A stretch of DNA of 64,000 bases from contig CM121342.1 of assembly GCA_051530055.1 (NCBI GenBank), positions 9,734,001 to 9,798,000 on the forward strand. Direction: 5' to 3'. This stretch comes from Neoechinorhynchus agilis. Its lineage: Eukaryota; Acanthocephala. A program made the position numbers and the translations under genes. Numbering within the stretch: position 1 is the stretch's first letter; each line of letters opens with the position of its first letter. Under the pieces are notes generated by a model. It saw nothing but the letters and a program-made list of their open reading frames with translations, ran no database searches and was not told the DNA's origin. Positions 1 through 11,050 of this stretch are shown in pieces.

Positions 1-1
1 A

Positions 2-2646
2 CTTCGAAAAGCTATCCAAGGATTCGTGATCGGCGATGTGGCTGCTCTTAACCAAAAACACAGAAACAAAACTTTGAACAATCAATTACAGAGATTAGTA
101 GGAAACTTTTTGAACTCTGATGAATATCCACAAAAAGTGAATTCTGCTGCTTTGGTTAGATTTTTTTGTCAATTGCCACCATTGATATAGTTTAAAAAAC
201 GTTCAGGAAATTTTGATTAGTCTTTATAAAAAACAAGTGTGGTCAGATGAACACACATTGAACATAATTGCATCGCAATGCTTGTCGTCTTTGACAAAGG
301 TTAGTCGGATTTCAGCGAATTCAAAGCATTTCTTTTTTAGAATTAGTGTTTAGAAGTCTTCACCCGCACTAAATGATTATTTATCAAAGACGTTCTGCGA
401 ACCTCACCGTTGGTTCATCATCAGTTTGTTCGCTAAGCGTCTATTACTAACAAACTGATGATGAACCTCCGGTGAGGTTCGCAAAACGTCTTTAATAAAT
501 AATCATTTGTTGCGGGTGAAGACTTCTAAACAATAATTCCAATCACATTCCCCCCGGTACCTGCTCACATATCGACATTTCGTTTTTAGATTTCAGTGAA
601 GGCTGTGCAATTTATGCTTGGAAATCTAGGAAAAGACAATGAATACTCCAAGGATTCGGATGAAGAGGAAGATGATGATTTGAACGTTAAAAATATTTTA
701 CTTGGTCATCGAGTCGGGAAAAAGACGAAAGGTCGAAGAAAAAAAAAGGAAAAACTTATGCAAACTTTAAAGGTAGGGTTTTTAAATAGTAGCTGGAGCA
801 GTAGTATCTTTCGACTTATGGAATTTTCGTGATGTAAAATGAAGAAATTGGAATGAAGTCCAACCTAGATCAGATTTACGGTTTAAAGACGACTTAAAAA
901 ATTCACGAATTCAATTACTAAGACTGTTAAAAATTGCATTTCAACCTTCGAATTCACGACATTGCGACTGAAACATTATAAATAAAATCGTTTTTAACCT
1001 TTTCGAGAAAAATCTTTCTTCGGGATTTTTTGACCGTCTTAAAAACGAATGAAATAATCTGTTTTTTATGGCGGTGAAAATTGAAGGAATTTATTAAGTC
1101 CGATTGTTTTCGAAGCCACTATCGTGTGCGCTTTCATCAAGAATGAAAAACTTACGAGCAACCTTGATCAAAAGGCGTACGAGATTGTGGCTCCGAAAAC
1201 AATCGGATTTAATAAAATTCCTTCAATTTTCTACTGCCATAAACAAACATAAAATAATTTTGAACCAGTTTTGAGATAATATTTTTAAACTTTGAGATTT
1301 TATTTACTGTTTTGAACTATATTTACAAAAAAACTCGATACTTTGGCCAAAGTGTCCAATTGAAACCAATTTGTTTTTTTAATGATTTTTCGCAAGTTTA
1401 TTTTAGCGTAAGCGAGACCGTCTAAAAAAGGACAAATTCGACATAAATAAGCTTTACCAAATTCGAGATCCTCAAGGTATTTTTAATATTTCAATATAAA
1501 TAATCGCTGCTCTAATTTAGGCTTCACTGAGCGGCTTTACAAAGCTCTTGTCAATAGTCGTGAATGTTATCAAGTTAAACTTCTCTTCCAAGAGCTCATA
1601 TCAAAACTCATCAGCATTCATCAATTGATAATAATTAGTTTTTATCCTTTTCTAGAGCGGTACCTCTTTCCGAAACAAGAAGATGTGACTCGCATAATAA
1701 TGTTTTCCGCCGAAGCCACTCATCATTTGGTACCACCTGATGTTGTTTCTCAACTGATCACTACTATAGCCAATAATTTTGTCTCAGATCGTAATTCAGT
1801 GCAGGCTATGACTGTAGGATTGAATGCCATTCGTGAGATATGTGAAAGATGTCCTCATGGAATCACTGAAGTCATAGCTGAAGATGTCCTTCAATACATT
1901 GGATATAAAGACCGTAGTGTATCCATTGCTGCCAAATCGTTGGTTAATACCCTAAAAACGGTTAATCCTTCAACAGTACCAAAAAAGTATCGATCACGAC
2001 CGACTGAGAAGAACCAGTATAAGAAGAAAGTGGTATTTGGAGATGTTGGTGTTGTGGATATTGTTCCTGGAGCAGAGGCATTGGTCACTGCGTTAAATAC
2101 CGAGGACGATGAACGGGATGACCTCTTAGATGTATCAAGGTTTGCGTAGTTCCAAACACGCTGTGGGATTCTTTAGTCAAAACTCTATGCATTCTAATAA
2201 GTAATGATGATGAAGTTGTCATTGAGACGGACGAAGATGTTCATAGCAAGGCTAAACGTTTGCTTGGTTCACGACTTTTGACTTCAGAGGAATTGACGTT
2301 AATAAAAGCTGAACAGATTATGGAGGAGTCTGGGGTAAAGCGGGGACGGCAATCGATATCCGATTCCAAATGCTTTGTTGATGGAGATGACATATACAAA
2401 TATGTAAAAAAGACGAAACGATCAAGAGAAGAAATCTTGGCCGAACTTGAAGAACACAGGGCTAATAGGCCAAAGTTTAGACGAAAGCCTAAAAAGGCGA
2501 AATGTTCAACTACTAATAAGGAAAAGAATAAGAGCAAAGCATTCGCGATGATGAAGCACAAATATAAGACAAAAAAGAACCGGTCTTTCCAAGAGAGGCA
2601 ACGCTGTCTACAGGCAGCCTTAAATAAAAGGAAGAAATTAAAGTAA
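2..2646 (+). CDS. SDAD1: SDA1 homolog (60S ribosome maturation), 5' end missing
   Basis: SDA1 is a nuclear protein needed for late maturation and export of the 60S ribosomal subunit. Only the C-terminal two thirds is here; the gene enters from the left edge. In-frame exons are 2-154, 207-299, 590-772, 1407-1476, 1521-2139 and 2202-2646, all with GT..AG introns. The family pattern is clear: a helical repeat part, an acidic stretch (SDEEEDDD) followed by a lysine-rich run, the conserved core with ANNFVSDRNS and GLNAIREICERCP, the PTEKNQ and VPGAEAL segments, and the basic tail with SSTNKEK-like CSTTNKEK and KNRSFQERQ ending in KKRKLK-type residues. Intron 3 (300-589) and intron 4 (773-1406) each contain a hairpin-forming element. 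Identification is strong; the missing N-terminus lies outside the window. Confidence 0.92.
348..531. mobile_element. Foldback element (family B) in SDA1 intron 3
   Basis: About 184 bp form one near-perfect hairpin. The left arm begins GTTTAGAAGTCTTCACCCGC and the right arm ends with its reverse complement, with only a short loop near 437-446. No coding capacity is visible. Related ends with TTCACCCGGTAAA occur at 8545-8668 and 18958-19060, so this is a dispersed MITE-like family. It lies wholly inside an intron, so the pre-mRNA could fold here. Confidence 0.8.
1067..1243. mobile_element. Foldback element (family A) in SDA1 intron 4
   Basis: An imperfect palindrome of about 177 bp. The arms carry GAAGGAATTTATTAAGTCCG and its complement, and the centre has TTGATCAAAAGGCGTACGAG. 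The same arm and core words recur at 17010-17150, 18440-18612, 19800-19990 and 35918-36050, and weakly at 58755-58870. This marks a non-autonomous MITE-like family without coding capacity. Confidence 0.75.
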
Positions 2647-2827
2647 GCGTTTATTTAAAAAAATGTGAAAAATCAATTCCGTTTCAGTAATTTTTAATAT
2701 TTTTAAACTAGGCAATGGTTTTCATTCAATCAGCGTTTGTCGCAATCGCATGAAAGCTTTTATTGATCTCTACATTTAGATTTGTTCGTAAGTAATCCAT
2801 TTTTCAACTGAAAAGGAGCATAAAATA

Positions 2828-3572
2828 TCAGGACGATTTCCCAAAACTAGCCTCAATGAACATTTCCCTAACATTTTCATCGAATATTCTCATCCACCTT
2901 TTTGCCACCTCAGTGGTTTGCTCTTTTGTTTGCCAAGGTTTCGATTTTCCAAGAAAATGAACGATTTTGTTCGTGTGATTCACACAGCGAACGCTGGACA
3001 ATTGTACGAAATTGGAAGACGCTTTCGAATCTCATTCTCATACCATCTATTGAAGAAAAGATTTAGAATTCCTTGATCAGCTCCGTCGTAGCTTCGACTT
3101 TTGTTGACAAGCTCCATTAATTTGTGAAATGTGTTCATGTTTGGGTTGAAAACGAACAGTCCGGAATTGAAACAATCTGGCCATCCAAAATCCGGCACTG
3201 CAGAGAGTTCGTCCCTTTCGAAAAGATCATCAATGTTTGCCAATACCAAAACTCTATGAATATAAATGTCCAACAATGTAATTTGGTGTAAGTACAACCT
3301 AGCTCCGGACGCCCGAGAATATTCAGTCGTTCAGTATCTTCAGAATCGATCATATCAACTAATTTTACACGATCAAAGATTTGCTCTAATACATTGACCA
3401 TTGTAATCGAAACTTCGGGTGTTATGAGAATGCAAACCTTTCCGTGAGATCCAGTTAGTCTGATCGATTGACATAAGACGATCGCAGCGATTGAATACGT
3501 ATCATTGGTCGCCAGAGTTACAAATGCCTGCTGGGTGTTTTCATTAGTTTTCGAAAGCTTGAGTTGTTCCAT
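2828..3572 (-). pseudogene. Glycogenin-like gene, degenerate
   Basis: Glycogenin is a GT8 glucosyltransferase that primes glycogen synthesis by glucosylating its own tyrosine. Starting at the ATG at 3570-3572, the reading shows the family N-terminus (FVTLATNDTYSIAA, then LNILGRPELG and TYTKLHCW), then VLANIDDLFERDELS, GWPDCFNSGLFVFNP, DGADQGILNLFF and KIVHFLGKSKPW. Two segments are absent with no room for an intron: the stretch between KLHCW and LVLANIDD that normally holds the metal-binding DxD motif, and about nine residues before PAF that normally hold the self-glucosylated tyrosine. The reading frame changes at the first gap and again near 2985. Both losses hit functional residues, so I call a pseudogene; a non-catalytic paralogue is less likely. 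Confidence 0.75.
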
Positions 3573-3648
3573 CTAAAATTGGTTGTCATAGTAACATTTT
3601 TAAACACATTTCACAGTCGTTTTCTAAATCTCAATTTGTCTTTAATCA
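3573..3648. promoter_or_regulatory. Shared 76-bp spacer between divergent genes
   Basis: Only 76 bp separate the start codon of the glycogenin-like gene (minus) from that of the next gene (plus). Any promoters must overlap or be shared here. No clear TATA box is seen. The role is inferred from the spacing only. Confidence 0.35.
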
Positions 3649-4554
3649 ATGGGCTCTTGTGGTTCCAGATCAATGCGGAACGACCTTGTTGACTCTAGAA
3701 TAGATAACCTCCCAAACAAAGTAAAACCGTACGTTTTATCCGTATGGAGGGACGAGGATATTCTTCAACAAGTCGTTTTTCCAAAATGCCCAGTTGTTGT
3801 ATTTTACAGTGGACCGAACTACAATAACAAACAAGTAGAACTCGACATACGCCGTTATCAGGATAAATACATTTTCGCCGCCTATCGATGTTTTGAGAAC
3901 AATCCACCTAGTCTTAGTCTAACAAACGGAACTATTCCCTGTGTTGTCTTATCTGCTGATTTTTTATCCAGATACGACGAACGAAGATTTATTCAGCTTA
4001 CAAAAGACAAATCGAAAAATGCCCAAAGTCTCGAGGAACTATTTAAGCTGTTTGAAAACCATGAAGTACCTAATTGGTTGAAAGTTGTAAAGAACGCAGA
4101 TTCTTATCAAGAGACTGGATCAAACGAGTTTTGTCTCCTCATAGCAAGTCGATATCCGCTATCCAATATCAGTCAACTTATTTGTAGTAAATTTAGCAAC
4201 TATCGTGAACGAATGAATGTCGTTCTAGTCCTTGATGACCACGGTACTTTCACCGATACACATTGCCGATTTTATGAAAACAATACTCAAATCATGGAAC
4301 AATCTGTTAATTCTTCTCTTGAAGAGTTTCTGAATAAGGTGTTTTTGTATATGAATGAAATACCAATATTTATTGACCGCACCAAATATGAAGAAACGTG
4401 TTCAGGAAGGAAAGTCAAGCTTCAACCAGCTAGTGCTTATATTGAAATTTGTGATGAGTATAAAAATGAAGAGAATGAGGAGTTTATTATGCTGAATGGA
4501 ATCTATGCTTCACCCAAAGGAATTGGGTCTTTTAGATGCGGGAATGTTAGCTGA
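3649..4554 (+). CDS. Intronless protein with predicted N-terminal acylation, unknown function
   Basis: A 301-residue intact reading frame in one exon. I do not recognise the family. The N-terminus MGSCGS fits the N-myristoylation pattern (Gly2, Ser6), with Cys4 as a possible palmitoylation site, so membrane attachment without a transmembrane segment is plausible. Residues about 48-105 (VVVFYSG, then DKYIFAAYRCF, then NGTIPCVVL) have the strand pattern of a thioredoxin-like or similar alpha/beta fold, but no CxxC motif is present. A second alpha/beta-like part around residues 160-235 contains MNVVLVLDDHGTFTD. No signal peptide is seen. It is divergently arranged with the glycogenin remnant. 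The length and absence of stops argue for a real gene; the function is unknown. Confidence 0.65.
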   Translation: MGSCGSRSMRNDLVDSRIDNLPNKVKPYVLSVWRDEDILQQVVFPKCPVVVFYSGPNYNNKQVELDIRRYQDKYIFAAYRCFENNPPSLSLTNGTIPCVVLSADFLSRYDERRFIQLTKDKSKNAQSLEELFKLFENHEVPNWLKVVKNADSYQETGSNEFCLLIASRYPLSNISQLICSKFSNYRERMNVVLVLDDHGTFTDTHCRFYENNTQIMEQSVNSSLEEFLNKVFLYMNEIPIFIDRTKYEETCSGRKVKLQPASAYIEICDEYKNEENEEFIMLNGIYASPKGIGSFRCGNVS

Positions 4555-4739
4555 TTAAGACATGAGTTGTGTACTTATAAATTACTAACAACTAAACTGC
4601 TTTCTTGTCATTGGTATCTCGTAGTCCACTATTCTTACCTTTTTTTAGGGATTATCACTTGTTTCCTTAAATTACTTATAACTTTAATTTCACTTACTCT
4701 TCAATCTACAAATATTGTTATTTCGTTTGGGGTCGAGAA

Positions 4740-4832
4740 AATAAAGATTAGGGTAGCCATCCTGACCTACCCTTTAGACCTGAAGAAGTCCGACAAGACG
4801 GACGAAATATTTTGAAATGGAATCAATAAATG
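4740..4832 (+). repeat. Dispersed repeat (family F) copy
   Basis: Contains GAAGAAGTCCGACAAGACGG followed by ACGAAATATTTTGAA. The same words occur in a palindromic copy at 16082-16202 and a shortened copy at 46800-46875. Short, non-coding, MITE-like. Confidence 0.6.
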
Positions 4833-4849
4833 CGAATGCTCGCGGTGTT

Positions 4850-5165
4850 TCCCCGCTGCATTATGTTTTGCGGCAAAAGCATTGGTTCGCGATTATCCTT
4901 TGTTATTCTTGCCACTGGCAGACTCATTTCTTCGGTCATCGACAACGAACCATAGATTTCGACGCCGAACGCTGCAAAGATGAGCTGTATTTGGCAACTT
5001 TGCTTCGCTCCGCAGCAATGGCGACTTTGACGGCGCCTTCGCGTTCCACATAAGACAACGCCCTTGGCTCTACTAGAAGACGGTCACTCCATCCGGACGT
5101 CTTCCGTCGAGACGTCCTAGATTGCTTAGCTCGAGGACGTTGGGAATGTTAATGCGGGACAATAC
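4850..5165 (-). mobile_element. LINE fragment, C-terminal domain
   Basis: On the minus strand a conceptual reading gives NIPNVLELSNLGRLDGRRPD, then GVTVF and, further on, GRCLMWNA. This matches the R-x-DG-x-xPDG...W(D/N)A block in the larger copy at 35170-35890, so both come from the same retroelement family. The copy is short and no longer coding. Confidence 0.55.
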
Positions 5166-5400
5166 TCTGCTGATTATACCATTGAGTGCCGTGAAAATAA
5201 TAATAAATCAATCTCTATTTTCTCAATAACCAAACAATATCCATGAACTTCTTTACAAGACTGCGTTCATGTTTGATTCGTTCCTCTAACTTGCAAGTAA
5301 TGTGACCGACCTTGGATGCGTTATAGCTCTCCATCCCGATGTTTTATGCGCAAGTTAGAACATTAACAAGCCAATCATTGTCCTCGGGGTAAATTTGATC

Positions 5401-5637
5401 GTACGTTGGCGAATCCTGTCCCCGGTGTAATCGATACTCATTTATTTGAGAAATATTTCACAAGGTTTTCTTTGCCTCTTCAGTCGCCATTGATTGTAAG
5501 TTTTTTTTAATCGTGAATGCGTCTCAGTTTAAAAAAACTTACAAACAATAGCGACTGAAGAGGCAAAGAAAACTTTGTGAAATATTTCGCAAATAAATGA
5601 GTATCGATAACACCGGGGACAGGATTCGCCAACGTAC
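5401..5637. mobile_element. Foldback element (family C), about 110-bp arms
   Basis: The left arm from 5401 (GTACGTTGGCGAATCCTGTC) and the right arm ending near 5637 are reverse complements over about 110 bp with few mismatches. About 18 bp of loop separates them near 5511-5528. No coding capacity is seen. Confidence 0.8.
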
Positions 5638-5744
5638 AATAAGAATAAGTGTTAAAAACGTGGTTGAAAATATTTTCCGCCACTAAACCAACTTTGGTTT
5701 GACTGAAAATGCCATTTCTTAAAGAAATCGCAAATTTGTTTTTT

Positions 5745-5935
5745 AATGAGTTGGTTTTCGGTTCAACTGCTACTCAAATATGAACTGGATTGGATCTACA
5801 ACAAACTAAAAAGGGGGTACATTGAGAAATGTATGAGGTAAGCTGACAATGCTTCTAATTTTCAAGTATTTTCTGAATCAAACATCGCTAATTGAAACTG
5901 GAGATATAATGAATAATTTCTTTACAGCTTACTAT
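5745..5935 (-). mobile_element. Partial copy of foldback element family E
   Basis: The stretch matches 46335-46570 in reverse complement, including the word CTGAATCAAACATCGCTAAT at one end. It is truncated relative to the fuller copy. From 5936 to 6639 I see no gene or structured element. Confidence 0.6.
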
Positions 5936-6639
5936 GGTCAAACAAGGCTAAACTATTTCAGTGAAGTCGAGCGCTAGGGCACTCGGTCCCATGGCACGGC
6001 CTGTTGACTTCGCCTCAGTAAACTTGTACCCGAGTAAAGACTTGGAAAGAGGAACTTTTTGGAAGAAAACGTAGGAAATTTCGCGTTTTTAGAAAAAAGA
6101 AATTCTTCATTCGATACAAAAAGAGAGCTTGGACTATAAGAGTTCCCTTGAATGGTTGCGTGCTTTAATTCCGTCCTCAAAAATTAATAGAAATTTACAC
6201 TTTTTGGCTCTTTTTCTCGCAGTTTGAAAGAAATTCCCAATTCTTCACTTGTGATCTCCATTAGTAAAAAAGTCAAATAGTTTACAGCCGATTTTACGCT
6301 TCTCAGAATTTGCTCGTTTTTAAATATCTTGAATTGCCCGCGAATGTTTTATCACATTTCGCTAGCCAAATTCGTCATTCTTTTCTGAAGAAAATCCATG
6401 GTCATCTCGATCGGAGATGCAATCAACGTTTTTAAACAAAAAGTTTGAATTTTATATTCAGATTTGTTCTGTTTAAAAAGTTCACCAATAATAACACTTT
6501 TTATTTGCTAATTAATAAAAAAAATGACCCATGTACCTTTGGGTAATTTCGTTGTTTATTTTTTTTGGAGTGGATTATTGGGTTCGGTCGAACGAGAATA
6601 TCCGGTCAGTTGGGAAATTTGTGGTAATTGTTTGTAGAA

Positions 6640-6830
6640 GAGTTTGTGATATTGGATCCTTCTGCAGGTTTATTTCAAGTTATAATATCAGAGAAGATTG
6701 GGCAGTAACGATCCGAAGTAGAGGAAACAACCTAATCACTAAAACCAAGTAAAGAAGATTCATTCCACAGTTTAACATTAACAAAGTTAATGATTTACCC
6801 ACGCTGTAGCGATGATTTTAGGGGTGGAGG
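6640..6830 (+). repeat. Dispersed repeat (family G), non-coding
   Basis: Shares long words (for example TTAACATTAACAAAGTTAAT and GAAGATTGGGCAGTAACG) with 42220-42440, where it lies in the opposite orientation; a shorter piece recurs near 9930-9990. Short open frames here and at 6831-7049 have no recognisable protein and are not annotated. Confidence 0.55.
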
Positions 6831-7193
6831 TTGAAGGAGGATGAGAGGAATTGGGAATACGAATTTTATGCCCGTGTTAAAAGGGGAGGATTGGTTAAGG
6901 ATCGACGACTGCGACGACACTGTGCTGATTTAAACTTTGGCCGCTATGCTGACTGGAGTGGTGGTAGCGTTGAGAGGTGTCTTCTTTCTTTGATGAAATT
7001 TACAGAGCTCGTTTATAGAGTTTATTCATTAGAAAGAATAAAAAGTTGAAATATTTAGAATAAAAAGTAATTCTTAGAAAACTCAACCATTTTGTTGTTC
7101 AGCATTCATATAAAAGCATTGAGCGTCGTGAATAAATGACGTGGCGAAAGGAGGAAACTAAAGGTGTTTCCCTCCTTTCGCTCCATTTTCACG

Positions 7194-9505
7194 ATGAACG
7201 AAGACAAAGCTTCGAACTATAAAACGCCAATAAATTTAATCAAGGAATTATTCAAAAAAGTTATAAAGGAAACTTTCGGTATTAATGATCCGGTAGTTGA
7301 TATTTTAACAGATCGCCAAACAGACTTTAAATCTTCGTGTTCCTTTTTTATTTCTAAACTAATAAATAGCGATCCTTATGATGTCGCTAAACAAATAGCC
7401 GTTAACTTAAGAAAATCATCTAGTGGATCATTCATTGAAGAAACGAGTATTTTTGTATCCGGAAAAGGATTTATTGTATTTGACTTGTGCAAGAAACATT
7501 TAACCAGTTGATGTTTTAAAAGGAAGGCTCCATGAGACATCATCTGCATTAGCTCAGTACTTGAGAGATCTTCTGAAACGAAAAGATGAAAACGGAATGA
7601 TCCGCTTTCCGGATCCCAATCCAACTGGACTGAAAATAATCATCGATTATCCATCTCTTATGGTTGCAAAGAGCATCCACGCTGGTCACTTTAAAGCTGC
7701 AATAATTGGCGAATCTTTAAACCGCTTTTTAACAATACTTGGAAATCAAGTTATTGCCATTAATCATTTAAGTGATTGGCGTCCAAGTTTATCGTCATTA
7801 ATTGTTCTGCTTCTTGAAAAATACGGACAACGACTCTCAACTCAATCCGCTTCCACGTTGCTTTCATTTCAAGATATTGTTAAGATCCACACCGATGCCG
7901 AAGAGAAATTCAATAAAAATATATCATTCCAAAATAAATCTCTCAAGGCACTCCGGAATTTAAGATCTTTTCGCGAGCCCGAACTGAGTGTATGGAAACT
8001 CATTTCTAATATTTCAAAACAGTATTTCCGTGAAACATTTAGCGAATTTGGGTTAAGCTCCATTAATCGCCCCGAGTCCTTTTACGTGGATTATGCAATG
8101 GAAACCATTAAGGACTTGATAAAGAAGGATTTGGTAACTGAGGAAGATGGTTGTACCATAGTTCGACCGAGGCTAGTTTTGCAAATCAAGAAGCCGATGG
8201 TATTGTTGGATGAAAACGGACATTTCACTCGAAATGCCTTGGAGCTGACGGCTCTAAGACATCGATTGGTAGAAGAAAACGCCGATTGGGTTCTCTATGT
8301 GCTTGATTCTGGACAATCCTCGAAGTTTGACAATATTTTCAAAATTGGCAAAGCTGCTGGATGGATTGTGCCCAACGTTCATCGCGTTGAGCATGTAAAA
8401 TACGGAGTAGCGCTTGAATTACCGCTCAAAAAGCTTGTCCCGGAGTCCAAGGAATCTTTACTTGTCGGTAAAGGATTACGAATAGTTGAGCAGCCAATTA
8501 TTTTCACTGAAATTACTATAAAAATTGATATAATTATTGTTTAGGTCTTCACCCGGTAAACGTTTCCAACATTTTCCGATTAATCATCCTTTTAATAACT
8601 GACAAAATGATGATGAATCTGAAGAGGTTCGAAAGGTTTTCAATACAAAATTATTTACCGAGTGAGCCCTATTCTATTTATTATGCTTGTTGGGATGCCC
8701 GAATTTTCAATCGAAATTGGAAAATATTTTCGCAATTTAAAGAGATTGCGAATTCTGTGCTTGTTTTTTCTTGGGTTTCAAACCATTATTCTCATATGCC
8801 CAATGGATACGATGTTCAATAAGAAGTCTGATTATTAATCGAACAAAGTTCTAGTTCCATTTCTATATTTTCTCAGCTACTTTCGAAATTCCCTATCGTC
8901 ATATAAACCTTGAAAGGTACTTACGCCCTCAATTAGATGACTTAAAAAATCATGATATAAATTATCAAGGTATTGAAGAACACGAAAAGCAGCAAATAAA
9001 ACAATTAATTATTTACGCGGCGGTCAAGTACAACAACCTATTTCATAATCGCATTCTCGACGAACCATTTACACATTGGAGAAATAGGCAAAGAAACTCT
9101 CGACATTATGACTTGCTTTACGTATTTGCTCGTGTTCAATCGATTATTTCAAAGGTTCCCAGAGGAGCAAATGAACATTGTCTTCAATTCTTAAATCAAT
9201 GTGCGAGCGTTCCGGCTTTTATTTATAAAGAAGAATGGGATCTGATAAAAGCTTTAATGATGCACGAAGAAATTATTCCAAAAGTATCAAACGATTTCCT
9301 ACTTCATCGGATTTGTCATTATTTCGACAAACTAACAAAAGCCTTTAATATTTTTGCGAACAAACATTATTGTTTGAATCAACTTAAATTGTCTGATGAA
9401 ATTATAGCGGTTCACTCAAACCGAGTTGCATTGGTCTCAGCAACTGAATATGTAATGCGAACGATGCTCTTTATGCTCAACATTGAACCCCCGAGACACG
9501 TGTGA
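7194..9505 (+). CDS. Divergent arginyl-tRNA synthetase-like protein
   Basis: ArgRS (class I) charges tRNA-Arg. Parts recognised in order: the N-terminal additional domain (MNEDKASNYK to KGFIVFDLCKKHL), the catalytic domain with IDYPSLMVAKSIHAGH (HIGH-type site, here HAGH), IIGESLNRF, NHLSDW, ESFYVDY and ADWVLYVLDSGQSSKFD, and the anticodon-binding C-terminus with KYNNLFHNRI, LLYVFARVQSI and NIEPPRHV. A GTAAAG donor at 8468 and an acceptor before 8877 join in phase and skip a MITE. Oddities: the near-universal GDWGTQFG is DWRPSLSS, the usual Y-T/A-x-x-DL stretch is HFTRNALEL, and one unexplained frame change lies between about 7505 and 7530 with no space for an intron. The sequence is closest to cytosolic ArgRS. 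It may be a decaying or repurposed paralogue. Confidence 0.75.
8545..8668. mobile_element. Family B element in the ArgRS-like intron
   Basis: Begins GTCTTCACCCGGTAAAC and ends ATTTACCGAGTGAG, giving inverted ends like the family B copy at 348-531. The internal palindrome has decayed. It lies between the splice sites at 8468 and 8876. Confidence 0.6.
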
Positions 9506-10235
9506 GTATTGGAAATTAATGAATTTGTTTCTTCCTAGCATGCGATTTATAACATTGATGCTAAGATCAATAAATTCTCCGAGAAATTAAAATAAAGAAA
9601 TACCCATTTCACGTATTGCAAAAAATAAAATGTTTGTGCGGCAATTAAAATTCTTTATTCTTCAATTTTTATTGATATTCTTAATAGCTGATTCTGAGTA
9701 TTACGTTGATAATTAATTACAATTTTTAGGTCGTAATCTCTTTATTTTGGAACATATAAACCATTTAGTGACTTCGGGACATAGATTAAAATTTGAATAG
9801 TATCAATATTATTTCTAAATTATAGGCGCTATAAACTTCTCAATATATCTGTCGAGTCGTATAAAAATCAGATCGAACTTCTTTTAAAGTCACCATGCAA
9901 AGTCGGTGTAAAATGATTATAAAGCTATCATTTTGGGCTACAATATCCGAGATGATTGGGTAATGTGGGAAAAGGAGCGGAGGATGCAATGAATTTGGAT
10001 TTCGAATGTTGGGCTCATGTTTTAGGGGAATAAAATGTGATAAAAATTGGAGGCGTTTTGGTTGTTTTATAAAAATTTTATAAATGCATTTGTTGAGGGG
10101 GGGGAAATCAACTGCGCAAATTTTAGATGCTCTTCTATGAAGGGTTTCAATGCGACAGATTTGTGTTTGGAAGAGGTTGCAAAAGACGGGATAACCGTAG
10201 CTGAGGGAAGGTGTGATATAGCTAAAGTGAGGTAA
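9506..10235. other. Intergenic, AT-rich, no gene seen
   Basis: Apart from a short family G repeat piece near 9930-9990, I see no coding region, RNA gene or regular repeat here. Confidence 0.5.
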
Positions 10236-10238
10236 ATT

Positions 10239-11050
10239 TTAGTGTAATGTGCGAGTTCCATTTAAGATCTGATTGTGATCAGAGACCCAGAATTCTGAGA
10301 GAATGAGATGTGGGGGTGAATGGGTGTTGAGGGTGATATCGTTGGCATAAAAGAAAAGTTTACAGTGAGACGAGAGAGGTTTGAGGTCGTTTAGGAAAAT
10401 ATTAAAAAGACGTGGTGACAGTACAGTACCCTGAAGTACACCTTTAGTGAGGAATAGACTGATAGAATAAGTAGATCGGCAGTGGATGTATTGTTTGCGA
10501 TTGTGAAGATAAAATTCGAGCCAGCGGATCATCCACAAGTTAAGACCAAAATCGGAGCAGGCCCGGAGAAGGAGTGAATGGTCCACGGAGTCGAATGTTT
10601 TCGATAAATCAAGTTGAATGAGACGGGTGACGAGCAAAGGATTATTGTCGGGGTTACGTAGGAGCGTGCCATAAATGCAGAAAATTTGGGCCGGAATCGG
10701 AATTGTAGGGCCGATAATTTGTTGTTGAGTAGTGAAAGAAGGCGAGATTTAAAACATTTTTCGATGATTTTTGAAATAGCGGCGGGTAGAATGAATATTG
10801 GACGGAATGATTCGGTGGAAATTCGATGTCCTTTTTTGGAAGAAGGATAATATCAGAAGTTTCCAGGCATGAGGGTCGATGCCACATAAAAAGCTGCGAT
10901 TAACAATGAGGATAAGAGGGTCCATGAGTTCGGGGATGATGTAGCTAAGAGCCCAGTTTGGGATTTCTATTGAGAGGACGAATTTCGAGATAATTTCTTG
11001 AGATATTGTAGTACTTGGCAAGACGCAACTAAGGGAAGATTCGGCGAGTT
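10239..11050 (-). mobile_element. LINE copy 1, reverse transcriptase part, broken
   Basis: On the minus strand the RT domain shows LIQLDLSKTFDSVDHSLLL, then LTKGVLQGTVLSPRLFNIF (the QG-x-x-LSP block), then FYANDIT in the place of the catalytic YADD box. This is a jockey/CR1-type non-LTR retrotransposon. The catalytic box is altered and reading frames are interrupted. About 350 bp at 10510-10860 are nearly repeated at 11690-12040. The stretch 11060-11680 between the copies holds a short unexplained minus-strand open part (about 11495-11670) and nothing else I recognise. Confidence 0.8.
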
